Of a DNA stretch of 64,000 bases, positions 41,037 to 47,639 are shown piece by piece. Each line of letters starts with the position of its first letter. Position 1 is the stretch's first letter. Source of the stretch: CAYXGZ01 sp964464755 (GTDB lineage Bacteria > Planctomycetota > MHYJ01 > JACPRB01). Both the position numbers and the translations under genes were made by a program. The notes beneath the pieces are model-generated. The model saw only the letters and a program-made list of their open reading frames with translations. It ran no database searches and had not been told where the DNA came from. The stretch is taken from NCBI GenBank assembly GCA_964464755.1, contig CAYXGZ010000016.1:1-64000 (forward strand), written 5' to 3'.

Positions 41037-41225
41037 GAGAGCCGGAGAGCCCGAAAGCAAAAAAGCCGGAAAGCCGGAAAGCCAAGGAGCCGGAAAGCTG
41101 GAAAGCCGGAAAGCAAGAAAGCCAAAGAGCCTAACAGCCAGAAAGCCAGATGGCCCTCATGGACCCTCTGGCTTTCCTGCTTTCCTGCTTTCCTGCTTTC
41201 TGGCTCTCTTGCTCCCCGGCTCCAC
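41037..41225. repeat. Inverted-repeat element 3 of 8-bp units with 22-bp core (opposite orientation)
   Basis: Left arm: fourteen in-phase 8-bp units of the GAAAGCCN type (41037-41148). Core: 41149-41169. Right arm: six to seven units of the GGCTTTCC/TGCTTTCC type (41170-41225). The core's reverse complement begins AGAGGGTCCATGAGGG and matches the core of element 2 at 19 of 22 positions, so the two elements are inverted relative to each other. It fills the space between two convergent stop codons (41033 and 41231). Confidence 0.9.
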
Positions 41226-41230
41226 GCGCG

Positions 41231-41929
41231 TCATCTCAATCCCCATCTCATCAGCAAGAGCTCCCATGCAAACCGGGGGCCCCGTATTCTCCCGCTGACG
41301 GGCACGCGCTTGAGGGCCGTCGGCTCGCCGTCGCCGAGCGCCCTCCCCTTCCGCGTCGCCCAGCCCGCCGCGTAGCCCGCCTGCTTGACCGCCGCCTCCG
41401 CCGAGGGCGAGTACCGGCCCTGCGGGTAGGCGAAGTGCCGCACGGGCACGCCGAGCTCGCTCTCGAGCCGCTCCCGCGAGCTCCGGGCCTCCTCGAGCTG
41501 CCGGGCCGCGTCGATCTCGTCCATGCGCGGGTGCGTCGCCGAGTGCGAGCCGATCGTCATGCCCGCGTCCCGGAGGCGCTTGAGGTCGTCCCAGGAGAGC
41601 AGCGGCTCGTTGGGCACGCCGGGGACCTCGTTCCACGAATCGGTCCCGCCCACGGCGCCCGCCACGATGAAGAACGTGGCCGGGATCTTCCGCTCGACGA
41701 GCAGCGGCAGCGCGTGCTCGAGGAGGTCCTTGTAGCCGTCGTCGAAGGTCACGGCGACCGCGCCCCGGGGCGCCGGGCCCGCGACGAGCGCGTCGAGCGA
41801 CACGGCCTGCGCCCGCCGCGCGATCACGTCGACGTGCTCGCGGAACGCGACGGGGTCGACGTTCATCTTGGGCGGGGCGCCGGGCCGGAAGGCGCCGACG
41901 CGGTGGTAGTAGTAGACGGGGAGGGTCAC
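41231..41929 (-). CDS. Polysaccharide deacetylase (NodB homology domain)
   Basis: 232 residues. Starts at GTG 41929, overlapping the glycosyltransferase stop (GTGA). NodB motifs: TFDDGYKDLLEHAL (catalytic base Asp and metal Asp), SHSATHPRMDEI (metal His pair HxxxH) and FAYPQGRYSPSA. A zinc-dependent N-deacetylase of envelope polysaccharides or peptidoglycan. The conserved opening LPVYYYHRVG fits this family. Coupled to a GT2 glycosyltransferase, so both probably act on one surface glycan. No signal peptide. Confidence 0.9.
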   Translation of the reverse strand: MTLPVYYYHRVGAFRPGAPPKMNVDPVAFREHVDVIARRAQAVSLDALVAGPAPRGAVAVTFDDGYKDLLEHALPLLVERKIPATFFIVAGAVGGTDSWNEVPGVPNEPLLSWDDLKRLRDAGMTIGSHSATHPRMDEIDAARQLEEARSSRERLESELGVPVRHFAYPQGRYSPSAEAAVKQAGYAAGWATRKGRALGDGEPTALKRVPVSGRIRGPRFAWELLLMRWGLR

Positions 41930-42726
41930 TTCACGAGCCCGTTCACGCAGAAGACCGGGACCTCGCGGCGCGAGTAGTAGGACTTGTCCTTGCGGCGCGG
42001 CACGCGGCGGACGCGGATCTTCTCGTCGATCACGTCGTCCACGTGGTGCGTCCACGCCTTGCCCCAGAGGCTCACGGGCTTCGCGCCGAGCCGGCGGAAG
42101 CGGTTGCGGAGGTCCGAGTCCTCCTTGCCGATCCCGTCGAAGTTCTCGTCGTAGCCGTTCACGGCGATGTACACGTCGCGGCCGCAGCTGATGTTGCAGC
42201 CGTAGACCTTCGGGGTGCGGATCTTGCCGAGCGCGAGGTTGAGCTTGTTCTTGAGGTGCTGCCAGCGGAAGCGGCGGCGGTCCGCGGCCGTGATGACCTT
42301 GTCGACCTCGCCGGCCTCGACCCGCTCCGGCGTCAGGGTCCGGCAGTACTCGGCGGAGAGCCGGAGGTAGCCGCCCGCGGCGAACTTCCCGGGGCCGGAG
42401 GCCGCGGCGTGCACGCCGACGAAGCCGCGGTGCGGGATGCAGTCGCCGTCGCTGAGCAGGACGACGCCCCCCTCCGAGACCTTGAAGCCCTCGTTGACGA
42501 TCTTGGAGCGCCGGTAGCCCTTGTTGGGCTGCCAGACGTGCTTGACCGGGAAGCCCGCGACGGCGCGGAAGCCGTCCACGATCGCCTTGGTCTCCTCGTC
42601 GGAGCCGTCGTCGCAGACCACGAGCTCGAAGTCCTGGAAATCCTGGCGCTTGAAGCCCGCGAGCGCGCAGCGGAACGCGTTGGGCTGGTCGAAGATGCTC
42701 AGCAGGACGCTGACCTTGGGGGCCAT
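41926..42726 (-). CDS. Family 2 glycosyltransferase
   Basis: 266 residues. GT-A fold: VSVLLSIFDQPNAF, ELVVCDDGSDEET, nucleotide-sugar motif LLSDGDCIPH (DxD-like), and C-terminal galactosyltransferase-type GYDENFDGIGKEDSDLRNR (EDxDL). Likely transfers a sugar in envelope or capsule glycan synthesis. ATG 42726 lies 9 bp after TATACT, so the mRNA is probably leaderless; it leads a two-gene operon with the deacetylase. Confidence 0.9.
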   Translation of the reverse strand: MAPKVSVLLSIFDQPNAFRCALAGFKRQDFQDFELVVCDDGSDEETKAIVDGFRAVAGFPVKHVWQPNKGYRRSKIVNEGFKVSEGGVVLLSDGDCIPHRGFVGVHAAASGPGKFAAGGYLRLSAEYCRTLTPERVEAGEVDKVITAADRRRFRWQHLKNKLNLALGKIRTPKVYGCNISCGRDVYIAVNGYDENFDGIGKEDSDLRNRFRRLGAKPVSLWGKAWTHHVDDVIDEKIRVRRVPRRKDKSYYSRREVPVFCVNGLVK

Positions 42727-42735
42727 CGGGATCCC

Positions 42736-42741
42736 AGTATA
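42736..42741 (-). promoter_or_regulatory. Leaderless-type -10 box (glycosyltransferase)
   Basis: TATACT on the minus strand, 9 bp before ATG 42726. Confidence 0.5.
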
Positions 42742-42780
42742 GTCCGCCCCGGCCGCGTTGAAAACCGCGCCCGGGCGGGG

Positions 42781-42786
42781 TACCCT
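42781..42786 (+). promoter_or_regulatory. Leaderless-type -10 box (BFD/NifU-like gene)
   Basis: TACCCT, 7 bp before GTG 42794; it decides this start against an upstream TTG. Confidence 0.5.
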
Positions 42787-42793
42787 GCAGTCG

Positions 42794-43255
42794 GTGTCCC
42801 CCGAACCCGACTACCTCTGCCGCTGTTACCGCGTCACGGCGAAGACCGTGGAGGACGCCATCCGGGCCGCGGGGCTGAAGACGGTCGAGGAGGTCACGAA
42901 GGCCACGGGCGCCGCGGGCGGCTGCTCGTCGTGCTACGACGACGTCCAGGCCGTCCTCGACCGCGTCCACGGGGTGAAGCGCGAGCGGCCCCCCGAGGAC
43001 CCGCTCAGCGACATGGAGAAGCGGGAGATCGTCCTGCGCACCGTCGACGAGCTGGTGCGGAAGCCCTGGGCGCTCAACGGCCTCGAGCTGCACGTGCTCG
43101 GCGTGGAGGGCGACCGCGTCTTCGCGCGGATCCAGGGGCCGGACGCGGGCACGACCCGGGCGTCCGTGTTGACGCTCAAGTGGTTCCTCGTGAGAATGAT
43201 GTCCAACGCCTGCGGGCGGAAGATGCAACTCGTCGAGCTGATCCCCGAACCATGA
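42794..43255 (+). CDS. BFD [2Fe-2S] domain fused to a NifU-C-like domain lacking CxxC
   Basis: 153 residues from GTG. The N-terminal bacterioferritin-associated-ferredoxin-like domain has all four ligands, C9-x-C11 and C44-x2-C47 (YLCRCYRVTAKTVEDAI, AAGGCSSCYDDV). The second half resembles the NifU C-terminal scaffold (LELHVLGVEGDRVFARIQG, then ASVLTLKWFL), but where NifU has CxxC the sequence reads GPDAGTTRA. This domain order recalls the middle and C-terminal parts of NifU with the catalytic cysteines of the latter lost. A role in Fe-S handling is inferred. The metallophosphoesterase start overlaps its stop (ATGA). Confidence 0.8.
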   Translation: MSPEPDYLCRCYRVTAKTVEDAIRAAGLKTVEEVTKATGAAGGCSSCYDDVQAVLDRVHGVKRERPPEDPLSDMEKREIVLRTVDELVRKPWALNGLELHVLGVEGDRVFARIQGPDAGTTRASVLTLKWFLVRMMSNACGRKMQLVELIPEP

Positions 43256-44007
43256 AGCGCACCGCGGTCTTCTCGGACATCCACAGCAACCTCGAGGCGC
43301 TCGCCGCGTGCCTGAAGGACGCGGAGGAGCAGGGCTGCGAGGAGATCGTCTGCCTCGGCGACCTCGTGGGCTACGGCCCCGACCCGCGCCAGGTCATCCG
43401 CATCGCCCGCAAGCGCTTCCGCTTCACCCTCATGGGCAACCACGAGGAGGGCATCCTCCACATGCCCGTCGGCTTCAACTGGAAGGCCGAGGCCTCCGCG
43501 TGGTGGACCAAGGACCAGCTGAAGTCGAAGCGCCACCCGCCCGCCGAGAACAAGGCGCTCTGGTCGTACCTCGAGCGCGCTCCCCGCTTCCTCGAGGAGG
43601 GCGACGTGCTCTGGGTCCACGCCTCGCCGCTGGACCCGACGAAGGAGTACGTGATGCCGGAGGCGAGCCTGCACCGCGAGTACATGAAGACGATCTTCGC
43701 GAGGATCAAGCGCGTCGCCTTCGGCGGGCACACGCACCTGCCGGGGATCTTCTTCCAGGACCGCCCCTTCCTCACGCAGGGCGAGGTCCCCGCCGACTTC
43801 CCCCTCATGGGCCAGAAGTTCTTCGTGAACGTCGGCTCGGTCGGCCAGCCCCGCGACGGCGACACGCGGTCCTGCTACGTGATCTTCGACGGGACCTACG
43901 TGACGTTCCGGCGCGTCGTCTACGACTACCGCATCACCGCGCGGCGCATCAAGCGCATCAAGCGCCTGCCCAACGCGCTGGGGGCGCGGCTGGCCGTCGG
44001 GTTGTAG
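43252..44007 (+). CDS. Calcineurin-like metallophosphoesterase (YfcE/MJ0936-type)
   Basis: 251 residues. Metal ligands: D9/H11 (FSDIHSN), D37 (CLGDLVGYG), N63/H64 (MGNHEE), then VHASPLDP and GGHTHLPG. This branch hydrolyses small phosphodiesters or nucleotides; the substrate is not predictable. It starts inside the stop of the BFD/NifU-like gene. A dyad GCGGCCCC/GGGGCCGC (44007-44038) directly at its stop may act as an intrinsic end signal, although no U-tract follows. Confidence 0.9.
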   Translation: MKRTAVFSDIHSNLEALAACLKDAEEQGCEEIVCLGDLVGYGPDPRQVIRIARKRFRFTLMGNHEEGILHMPVGFNWKAEASAWWTKDQLKSKRHPPAENKALWSYLERAPRFLEEGDVLWVHASPLDPTKEYVMPEASLHREYMKTIFARIKRVAFGGHTHLPGIFFQDRPFLTQGEVPADFPLMGQKFFVNVGSVGQPRDGDTRSCYVIFDGTYVTFRRVVYDYRITARRIKRIKRLPNALGARLAVGL

Positions 44008-44038
44008 CGGCCCCGCATGGCCGCTCCGCGGGGGCCGC
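44007..44038 (+). terminator. Possible terminator-like dyad after the metallophosphoesterase
   Basis: GCGGCCCC (44007-44014) and GGGGCCGC (44031-44038) are perfect complements around a 16-nt GC-rich interior. There is no T-run, so termination is uncertain. Confidence 0.35.
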
Positions 44039-44086
44039 TCACCCCGAGCGAGGCGCAGCCCGCAGGGCGCGAGCCGAGTCGAGGGG
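44033..44086. repeat. REP-like palindromic element
   Basis: CCGCTCACCCCGAGCGAGG ... CCGAGTCGAGGGG. A GC-rich imperfect palindrome whose ends CCCCGA/TCGAGGGG pair, with internal GCGCAGCCCGC/GCAGGGCGC symmetry. Similar 'CTCACCCCGAGCG...GAGTCGAGGGG' sequences are, to my knowledge, widespread dispersed repeats in high-GC bacteria. It lies between the convergent stops of the metallophosphoesterase and the UGA-containing methyltransferase, ending at the latter's TAA. Confidence 0.5.
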
Positions 44087-44794
44087 TTATAGCTTCCGCG
44101 CCGAGAGGTGAAACGCGGCCGTGAAGCGCGAGGTCTCCACCCCCGTCGCCTCGAGGATCTTCACGTCGACGAAGCCCGCCGCCTCCAGCTTCCCCCGGAG
44201 CACCGCCCCGGTCAGCGCGCCCGCCACTCAGCCCGCCCAGGCGTCCGGGTCGGCCAGGACCTCCGCGGGCACGTCGGACTTCAGCACGAGGTCCGCGGCC
44301 GCGAGCCGGCCCCGCGGCTTGAGCACGCGGTGGATCTCGCGGAACGCGTCGTCCTTCGAGGGGACCAGGTTCAGGACGCCGTTCGAGACGGCGAGGTCGA
44401 CCGAGGCGTCCGGCCAGGGCAGGCGCTCGATCAGGCCCTCGCGGAACTCCGCGCCCTCGGGCCAGGGCGGCGGCGGGAGCAGCTCCGGCGTGAGATCGAC
44501 GCCCAGCGCGCGGGCCGCGCCGAGCTTGAGCGCGACGAGGACGTCGACGCCCGAGCCGCAGCCCAGGTCGAGCACCGTGCCGCCGCGCGGCGGGCGGCCC
44601 AGGCTCCAGGGATTGCCGACGCCGACGAAGCGGCCGAGCACCGGCCCGGGGATCCCCTCGAGCCACTCGGGTCGGTAGTGCCGGGCCTTCAGGCCCTCGG
44701 CACCGACGGCGTAGGGGAAGCGGCCCTCGGGGCGTTCCGCGACCTCGCGGTACTTCCTCCGCACCGCGTCGCGGAGTTCCCCGGCATCCGCCAT
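44087..44794 (-). CDS. ArsM-like SAM methyltransferase with in-frame UGA (candidate selenoprotein)
   Basis: 235 codons if the TGA at 44230-44228 is read as selenocysteine (residue 189). Before it lies a class I SAM fold: VLDLGCGSGVDVLVA, ALGVDLTPELL, LIERLPWPDASVDLAVSNGVLNLVP, IHRVLKPRGRLAAADLV. The TGA falls in DPDAWAG-U-VAGALTG, where arsenite methyltransferase-like proteins have a conserved reactive Cys (xCIAGAL). The homologous C terminus continues in the same frame (LEAAGFVDVKILEATG ... FHLSARKL) to TAA. A hairpin lies 16 nt after the TGA. ATG 44794 has GGAAGG upstream, inside another hairpin. A 25-bp gap separates it from the seleno-glutaredoxin-like gene. Alternative: a pseudogene with one nonsense mutation. 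Confidence 0.82.
44195..44211 (-). promoter_or_regulatory. Candidate bacterial SECIS hairpin (methyltransferase UGA)
   Basis: On the mRNA, CCGGGG-CGGUG-CUCCGG begins 16 nt after the UGA: a 6-bp stem (one G-U pair) with a 5-nt loop containing GGU. Position and loop fit bacterial SECIS rules (small stem-loop just downstream of UGA with loop guanines read by SelB). Confidence 0.55.
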
Positions 44795-44801
44795 GGACGG
44801 T

Positions 44802-44816
44802 CCTTCCAACGGAAGG
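44802..44816 (-). promoter_or_regulatory. Hairpin after the second glutaredoxin UGA; covers a Shine-Dalgarno
   Basis: CCUUCC-GUU-GGAAGG, a perfect 6-bp stem starting 12 nt after the UGA at 44831-44829. Its 3' arm GGAAGG is the ribosome-binding site of the methyltransferase (7 bp from ATG 44794). It may be both a SECIS and a switch that ties downstream translation to UGA decoding. Confidence 0.5.
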
Positions 44817-44819
44817 GGC

Positions 44820-45053
44820 TCAGACTCCTCAGCCGCCCCCGTAGCCCACGGTCACCTTCCCGGCCTCGAGGAGCACCGGGACCTTGCGGTCGCCGCGGGA
44901 GAGCTTCAGCATCTCGGCCAGCAGGGCGGGGTCCGCCTTCACGTCGAGGTACTCGACCGCGTAGCCCTTCTGCGCGAAATCCTTCCGCGCGGCGGTCGTG
45001 TAGGGTCACCCTTCCTTGCCGTAGATCCTCACCTTCAGCTCGGTGCCGGGCAT
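44820..45053 (-). CDS. Glutaredoxin-like protein with two in-frame UGAs (candidate double selenoprotein)
   Basis: 77 codons if both TGAs are selenocysteine. ATG 45053 has GGAGGT upstream, formed by the end of moaA. The sequence starts MPGTELKVRIYGKEG, then U16-P-Y-T in the position of the CPYC/CPYS redox motif of glutaredoxins, followed by the expected helix (TAARKDFAQKGYAVEYLDVK), the cis-Pro strand KVPVLLEAGKVTVGYGGG, then U75-G-V-stop (TGA 44822-44820). A C-terminal U-x-x-stop after GGG matches my recollection of small seleno-glutaredoxins ('Uxx-star'). If only the first UGA is decoded the protein ends at 44829 (74 residues). A UPYT active site plus hairpins after both UGAs makes nonsense mutation unlikely. 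Confidence 0.85.
44972..44990 (-). promoter_or_regulatory. Candidate bacterial SECIS hairpin (first glutaredoxin UGA)
   Basis: GCGCG-GAAGGAUUU-CGCGC begins 15 nt after the UGA at 45008-45006: a perfect 5-bp stem with a 9-nt loop carrying GG followed by A-U, within the coding sequence, as in known bacterial SECIS elements. Confidence 0.55.
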
Positions 45054-45054
45054 C

Positions 45055-46047
45055 TCAACCTCCGATCGAGTACATGGGGCGCTTCGGCTGCAGGAACCCG
45101 GGGTCGTTGATCCCGTGGCCCGCCTCCTTGCGCCAGGTCGCCTTCGTGACGACGTCCACGATCTCCGCGTCGGTCGCCGGGCCGCGCAGCAGCGCGCGCA
45201 GGTCCGTCTCGCCGTGCGAGAACAGGCAGGTCCGGAGCTTCCCCTCGGCCGTGACGCGGATGCGGTCGCAGGCGAAGCAGAACGGCTCGGTGACGCTCGC
45301 GATGATGCCGATGTCGCCGACGCCGTCGGCGAAGCGGAAGAGGCGGGCGGGGTCCGAGAGCGCGCCCTCGTGGAGCGGCTCCAGCGGCCCGACCTCCGCG
45401 CGGATGCGCTCGAGGATCTCCGCCGCCGGGAAGACCTTGTCGCGCGACCAGGTCCCGTCGCCGTCGAGGGGCATGAACTCGATGTAGCGGACCCGGTACG
45501 GCCCGCGGCGGGCCATGCGGGCGAACTCGGAGACCTCGTCGTCGTTCACGCCGCGCAGCACGACCATGTTGATCTTCAGCGGCGAGTAGCCGAGGCGCTC
45601 CGCCTCGCGGATGCCCTCGAGCACCTCCTCGAGGCCGTCGCGCCGGGCGAGCCGCCGGAAGCGCTCGGGCACGAAGGTGTCGAGGCTGACGTTGAGCCGC
45701 CGCAGGCCCGCGTCCCAGAGCGGCTTCGCGAGCTGCTTGAGCAGCAGGCCGTTCGTCGTGAGGGAGATGTCCTCGAGGCCCGGCAGCGAGGCGAGCTTCG
45801 AGACGAGCAGCGGCAGGTCCTTGCGCGCGGTCGGCTCGCCTCCGGTCAGCCGGAACTTCTGGATGCCCGCGGCGATGAGGATCCGGCCCAGCCGCTCCAG
45901 CTCCTCGAAGGTGAGGATCTCGGAGTGCGGCAGCCACTCCGGCTTCTCGGGCATGCAGTAGACGCAGCGGAAGTTGCAGCGGTCCGTCACCGAGATCCGG
46001 CAGTTGCGGATCCGGCGGCCGTGGGCGTCGCGCAGCTCGATGGCCAT
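45055..46047 (-). CDS. moaA: GTP 3',8-cyclase MoaA (molybdenum cofactor biosynthesis)
   Basis: 330 residues. Radical-SAM CxxxCxxC as CNFRCVYC (~24-31), the GGEP-like RLTGGEPTARKDL, a second [4Fe-4S] cluster in CFACDRIRVTAEGKLRTCLF, and the activating Gly-Gly C terminus (MYSIGG). It converts GTP to 3',8-cH2GTP, the first step of molybdopterin synthesis, needed by the formate dehydrogenase encoded at 2848-5586. ATG 46047 is 7 bp after TAAGTT (leaderless). It heads an operon with the two UGA-containing genes; the next ATG is 1 bp after its stop. Confidence 0.96.
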   Translation of the reverse strand: MAIELRDAHGRRIRNCRISVTDRCNFRCVYCMPEKPEWLPHSEILTFEELERLGRILIAAGIQKFRLTGGEPTARKDLPLLVSKLASLPGLEDISLTTNGLLLKQLAKPLWDAGLRRLNVSLDTFVPERFRRLARRDGLEEVLEGIREAERLGYSPLKINMVVLRGVNDDEVSEFARMARRGPYRVRYIEFMPLDGDGTWSRDKVFPAAEILERIRAEVGPLEPLHEGALSDPARLFRFADGVGDIGIIASVTEPFCFACDRIRVTAEGKLRTCLFSHGETDLRALLRGPATDAEIVDVVTKATWRKEAGHGINDPGFLQPKRPMYSIGG

Positions 46048-46054
46048 CGGATTT

Positions 46055-46060
46055 AACTTA
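46055..46060 (-). promoter_or_regulatory. Leaderless-type -10 box (moaA operon)
   Basis: TAAGTT on the minus strand, 7 bp before ATG 46047; it would drive moaA and both UGA genes. Confidence 0.5.
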
Positions 46061-46082
46061 GCAGATCGCCGGGCGCGCTTGC

Positions 46083-46088
46083 TATCCT
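46083..46088 (+). promoter_or_regulatory. Leaderless-type -10 box (46095 methyltransferase)
   Basis: TATCCT, 6 bp before ATG 46095. Confidence 0.55.
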
Positions 46089-46094
46089 GCCGCC

Positions 46095-46643
46095 ATGCAT
46101 CCCGACCGGGAGCGCTGGAACCGCAAGTACGCGGCGGGGATCCGGCACGAGGTCCCGAACGTGCACCTGATCATGTACCGCGACCGGCTGTCGCGCGGGC
46201 GGGCCCTGGACGTGGCGGCGGGCACGGGCGACAACGCGGCCCTGCTGGCGCTGGCGGGCTGGGAGGTCGTCGCCTCGGACATCTCCGACGCGGCCGTCGC
46301 GGCCACCGTGTCGCGGGCGCGGGAGCTGAAGGCCCGGGTGCGGGTGGTCCAGGCGGAGGCGACGCTCCTCCCCTTCCGCGCGGGGACCTTCGACACCGTC
46401 GTCTGCACCTACTACCACGACCCCGAGGTCGCGAAGTCGCTGCCGCGGCTGCTGCGGCCCGGCGGCACGATCTACTACCAGGGCTTCACGACGGCGCAGC
46501 TGAAGCACGCGCCCGAGTTCCGGCGCGAGTACTGCCTCGAGCCCGGCGAGCTGCGCCGGCTCTTCGGCGAATTGACGGAAGTCCTCTGCCGCGAGGAGGA
46601 CGACGGCCACCAGGCCTACGGGCTATACATCGGCCGACGCTAG
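46095..46643 (+). CDS. Class I SAM-dependent methyltransferase (TehB-like)
   Basis: 182 residues, compact. The N-terminal WNRKYAAGIRHEVPN is typical of the TehB/UbiE-like small methyltransferases; motif I is ALDVAAGTGDNAALLA, motif II VVASDISDAAV, then FDTVVCTYYHDP and LLRPGGTIYYQGF. The substrate is unknown; relatives methylate tellurite, thiols or small metabolites. Its 3' end overlaps convergent queG by 21 bp. Note that it lies next to the ArsM-like candidate selenoprotein but on the other strand. Confidence 0.85.
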   Translation: MHPDRERWNRKYAAGIRHEVPNVHLIMYRDRLSRGRALDVAAGTGDNAALLALAGWEVVASDISDAAVAATVSRARELKARVRVVQAEATLLPFRAGTFDTVVCTYYHDPEVAKSLPRLLRPGGTIYYQGFTTAQLKHAPEFRREYCLEPGELRRLFGELTEVLCREEDDGHQAYGLYIGRR

Positions 46644-47639
46644 CCGCTCCAGCGCCCAGGCCGCGTGCTCCCGCACCAGGTCGTGCGGCGACCCCAGGGC
46701 CTTCCTCAAGATCGGGATCGCCGCCGGATCCCCCTGGTTCCCCAGCGCGACGCAGGCGTTGCGCTGCAGCCCCGCGAGCTCGGCGCGCCGGATCGGGCTG
46801 TTCGCGAAGCGCGCCGCGAACCCCGCCTCGTCCAGGTCCAGGAGCCCCGCGAGATCGAGCGTCGTGAGGTCGTTCCGCGGCCGGAAGGCCGGCTCCGTCG
46901 TGCGCACGGCGTGCGAGTTCCACGGGCAGGCGTCGAGGCAGAGGTCGCAGCCGAAGACCCAGGATCCGACGAGCGGCCGCAGCTCGACGGGGATCGGGCC
47001 CTGGAGCTCGATGGTCAGGTACGAGATGCAGCGCCGCGCGTCGAGCTGGTACGGCGCGGTGATGGCGCCGGTCGGGCACGCGGGGATGCAGGCCGTGCAG
47101 CTGCCGCAGCGGTCGGCGAACGGCGGGTCGGCCTCGAGCTCGGCGCCGAGCAGGAGCTCGCCGAGCAGGAACCACGAGCCGAGCTCCGTCGAGTCGAGGT
47201 TCGCGTGCTTGCCGATCCAGCCGAGCCCCGCGCGGTTCGCGAGGGGCTTCTCCATCAGCGCGCTGGTGTCGACGCAGGGCGCGGCGCGGACGCCGCGGGC
47301 CTCGACCCAGGCCTCCAGCTTCCGGAGGCGGTCCTTCATCCAGTCGTGGTAGTCGTCGCCCCAGGCGTAGCGGGCGACGGAGCCCCGCCCGGGCGCGGGC
47401 CCGGGCCGGTCCTCGGTGCGGTAGTTCTTCGCGACGACGAGGATGCTGCGGATCCAAGGGGAGCGGAGGCGGGGGTCGAGGCGGTCGGCGGGCGACTCGG
47501 CGAGGTACGCCATCTCGCCGTGGCGGCCGCCGGCGAGCCAGGCGAGGAGGCGCTCGGAGCCGGGGGGCGGGTCGGGGCGGGCGATGCCGGCGCGGTCGAA
47601 GCCGAGGCGGCGGGCCTCGGCGAGGAGCTCGGCCCTCAT
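46623..47639 (-). CDS. queG: Epoxyqueuosine reductase QueG
   Basis: 338 residues. Cobalamin- and Fe-S-dependent enzyme for the last step of queuosine tRNA modification. Features: LGFDRAGIARPDPPP, catalytic-domain VDTSALMEKPLANRAGLGWIGKH, two [4Fe-4S] motifs (CGSCTACIPACP and CDLCLDACPW, with CISYLTIE), and a C-terminal HEAT-like pair (NACVALGNQGDPAAIPIL). It overlaps the upstream zinc-ribbon gene by 4 bp (ATGA), third gene of a three-gene run. Confidence 0.93.
   Translation of the reverse strand: MRAELLAEARRLGFDRAGIARPDPPPGSERLLAWLAGGRHGEMAYLAESPADRLDPRLRSPWIRSILVVAKNYRTEDRPGPAPGRGSVARYAWGDDYHDWMKDRLRKLEAWVEARGVRAAPCVDTSALMEKPLANRAGLGWIGKHANLDSTELGSWFLLGELLLGAELEADPPFADRCGSCTACIPACPTGAITAPYQLDARRCISYLTIELQGPIPVELRPLVGSWVFGCDLCLDACPWNSHAVRTTEPAFRPRNDLTTLDLAGLLDLDEAGFAARFANSPIRRAELAGLQRNACVALGNQGDPAAIPILRKALGSPHDLVREHAAWALERLASADV

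Noticed and set aside
34385..41225. CRISPR arrays
   Set aside because: Units are 8 bp, contiguous and without spacers, arms are inverted, and there are no cas genes.
44007..44038. Confident rho-independent terminator after the metallophosphoesterase
   Set aside because: The dyad is perfect, but there is no T-tract on either side; kept only as a low-confidence feature.
44228..45008. Nonsense mutations or sequencing errors in two neighbouring genes
   Set aside because: All three codons are TGA, fall exactly at expected Cys/Sec positions (redox motif, U-x-x-stop end, ArsM-family Cys), and the downstream frames remain homologous and intact. Random decay would give mixed stops and frameshifts.
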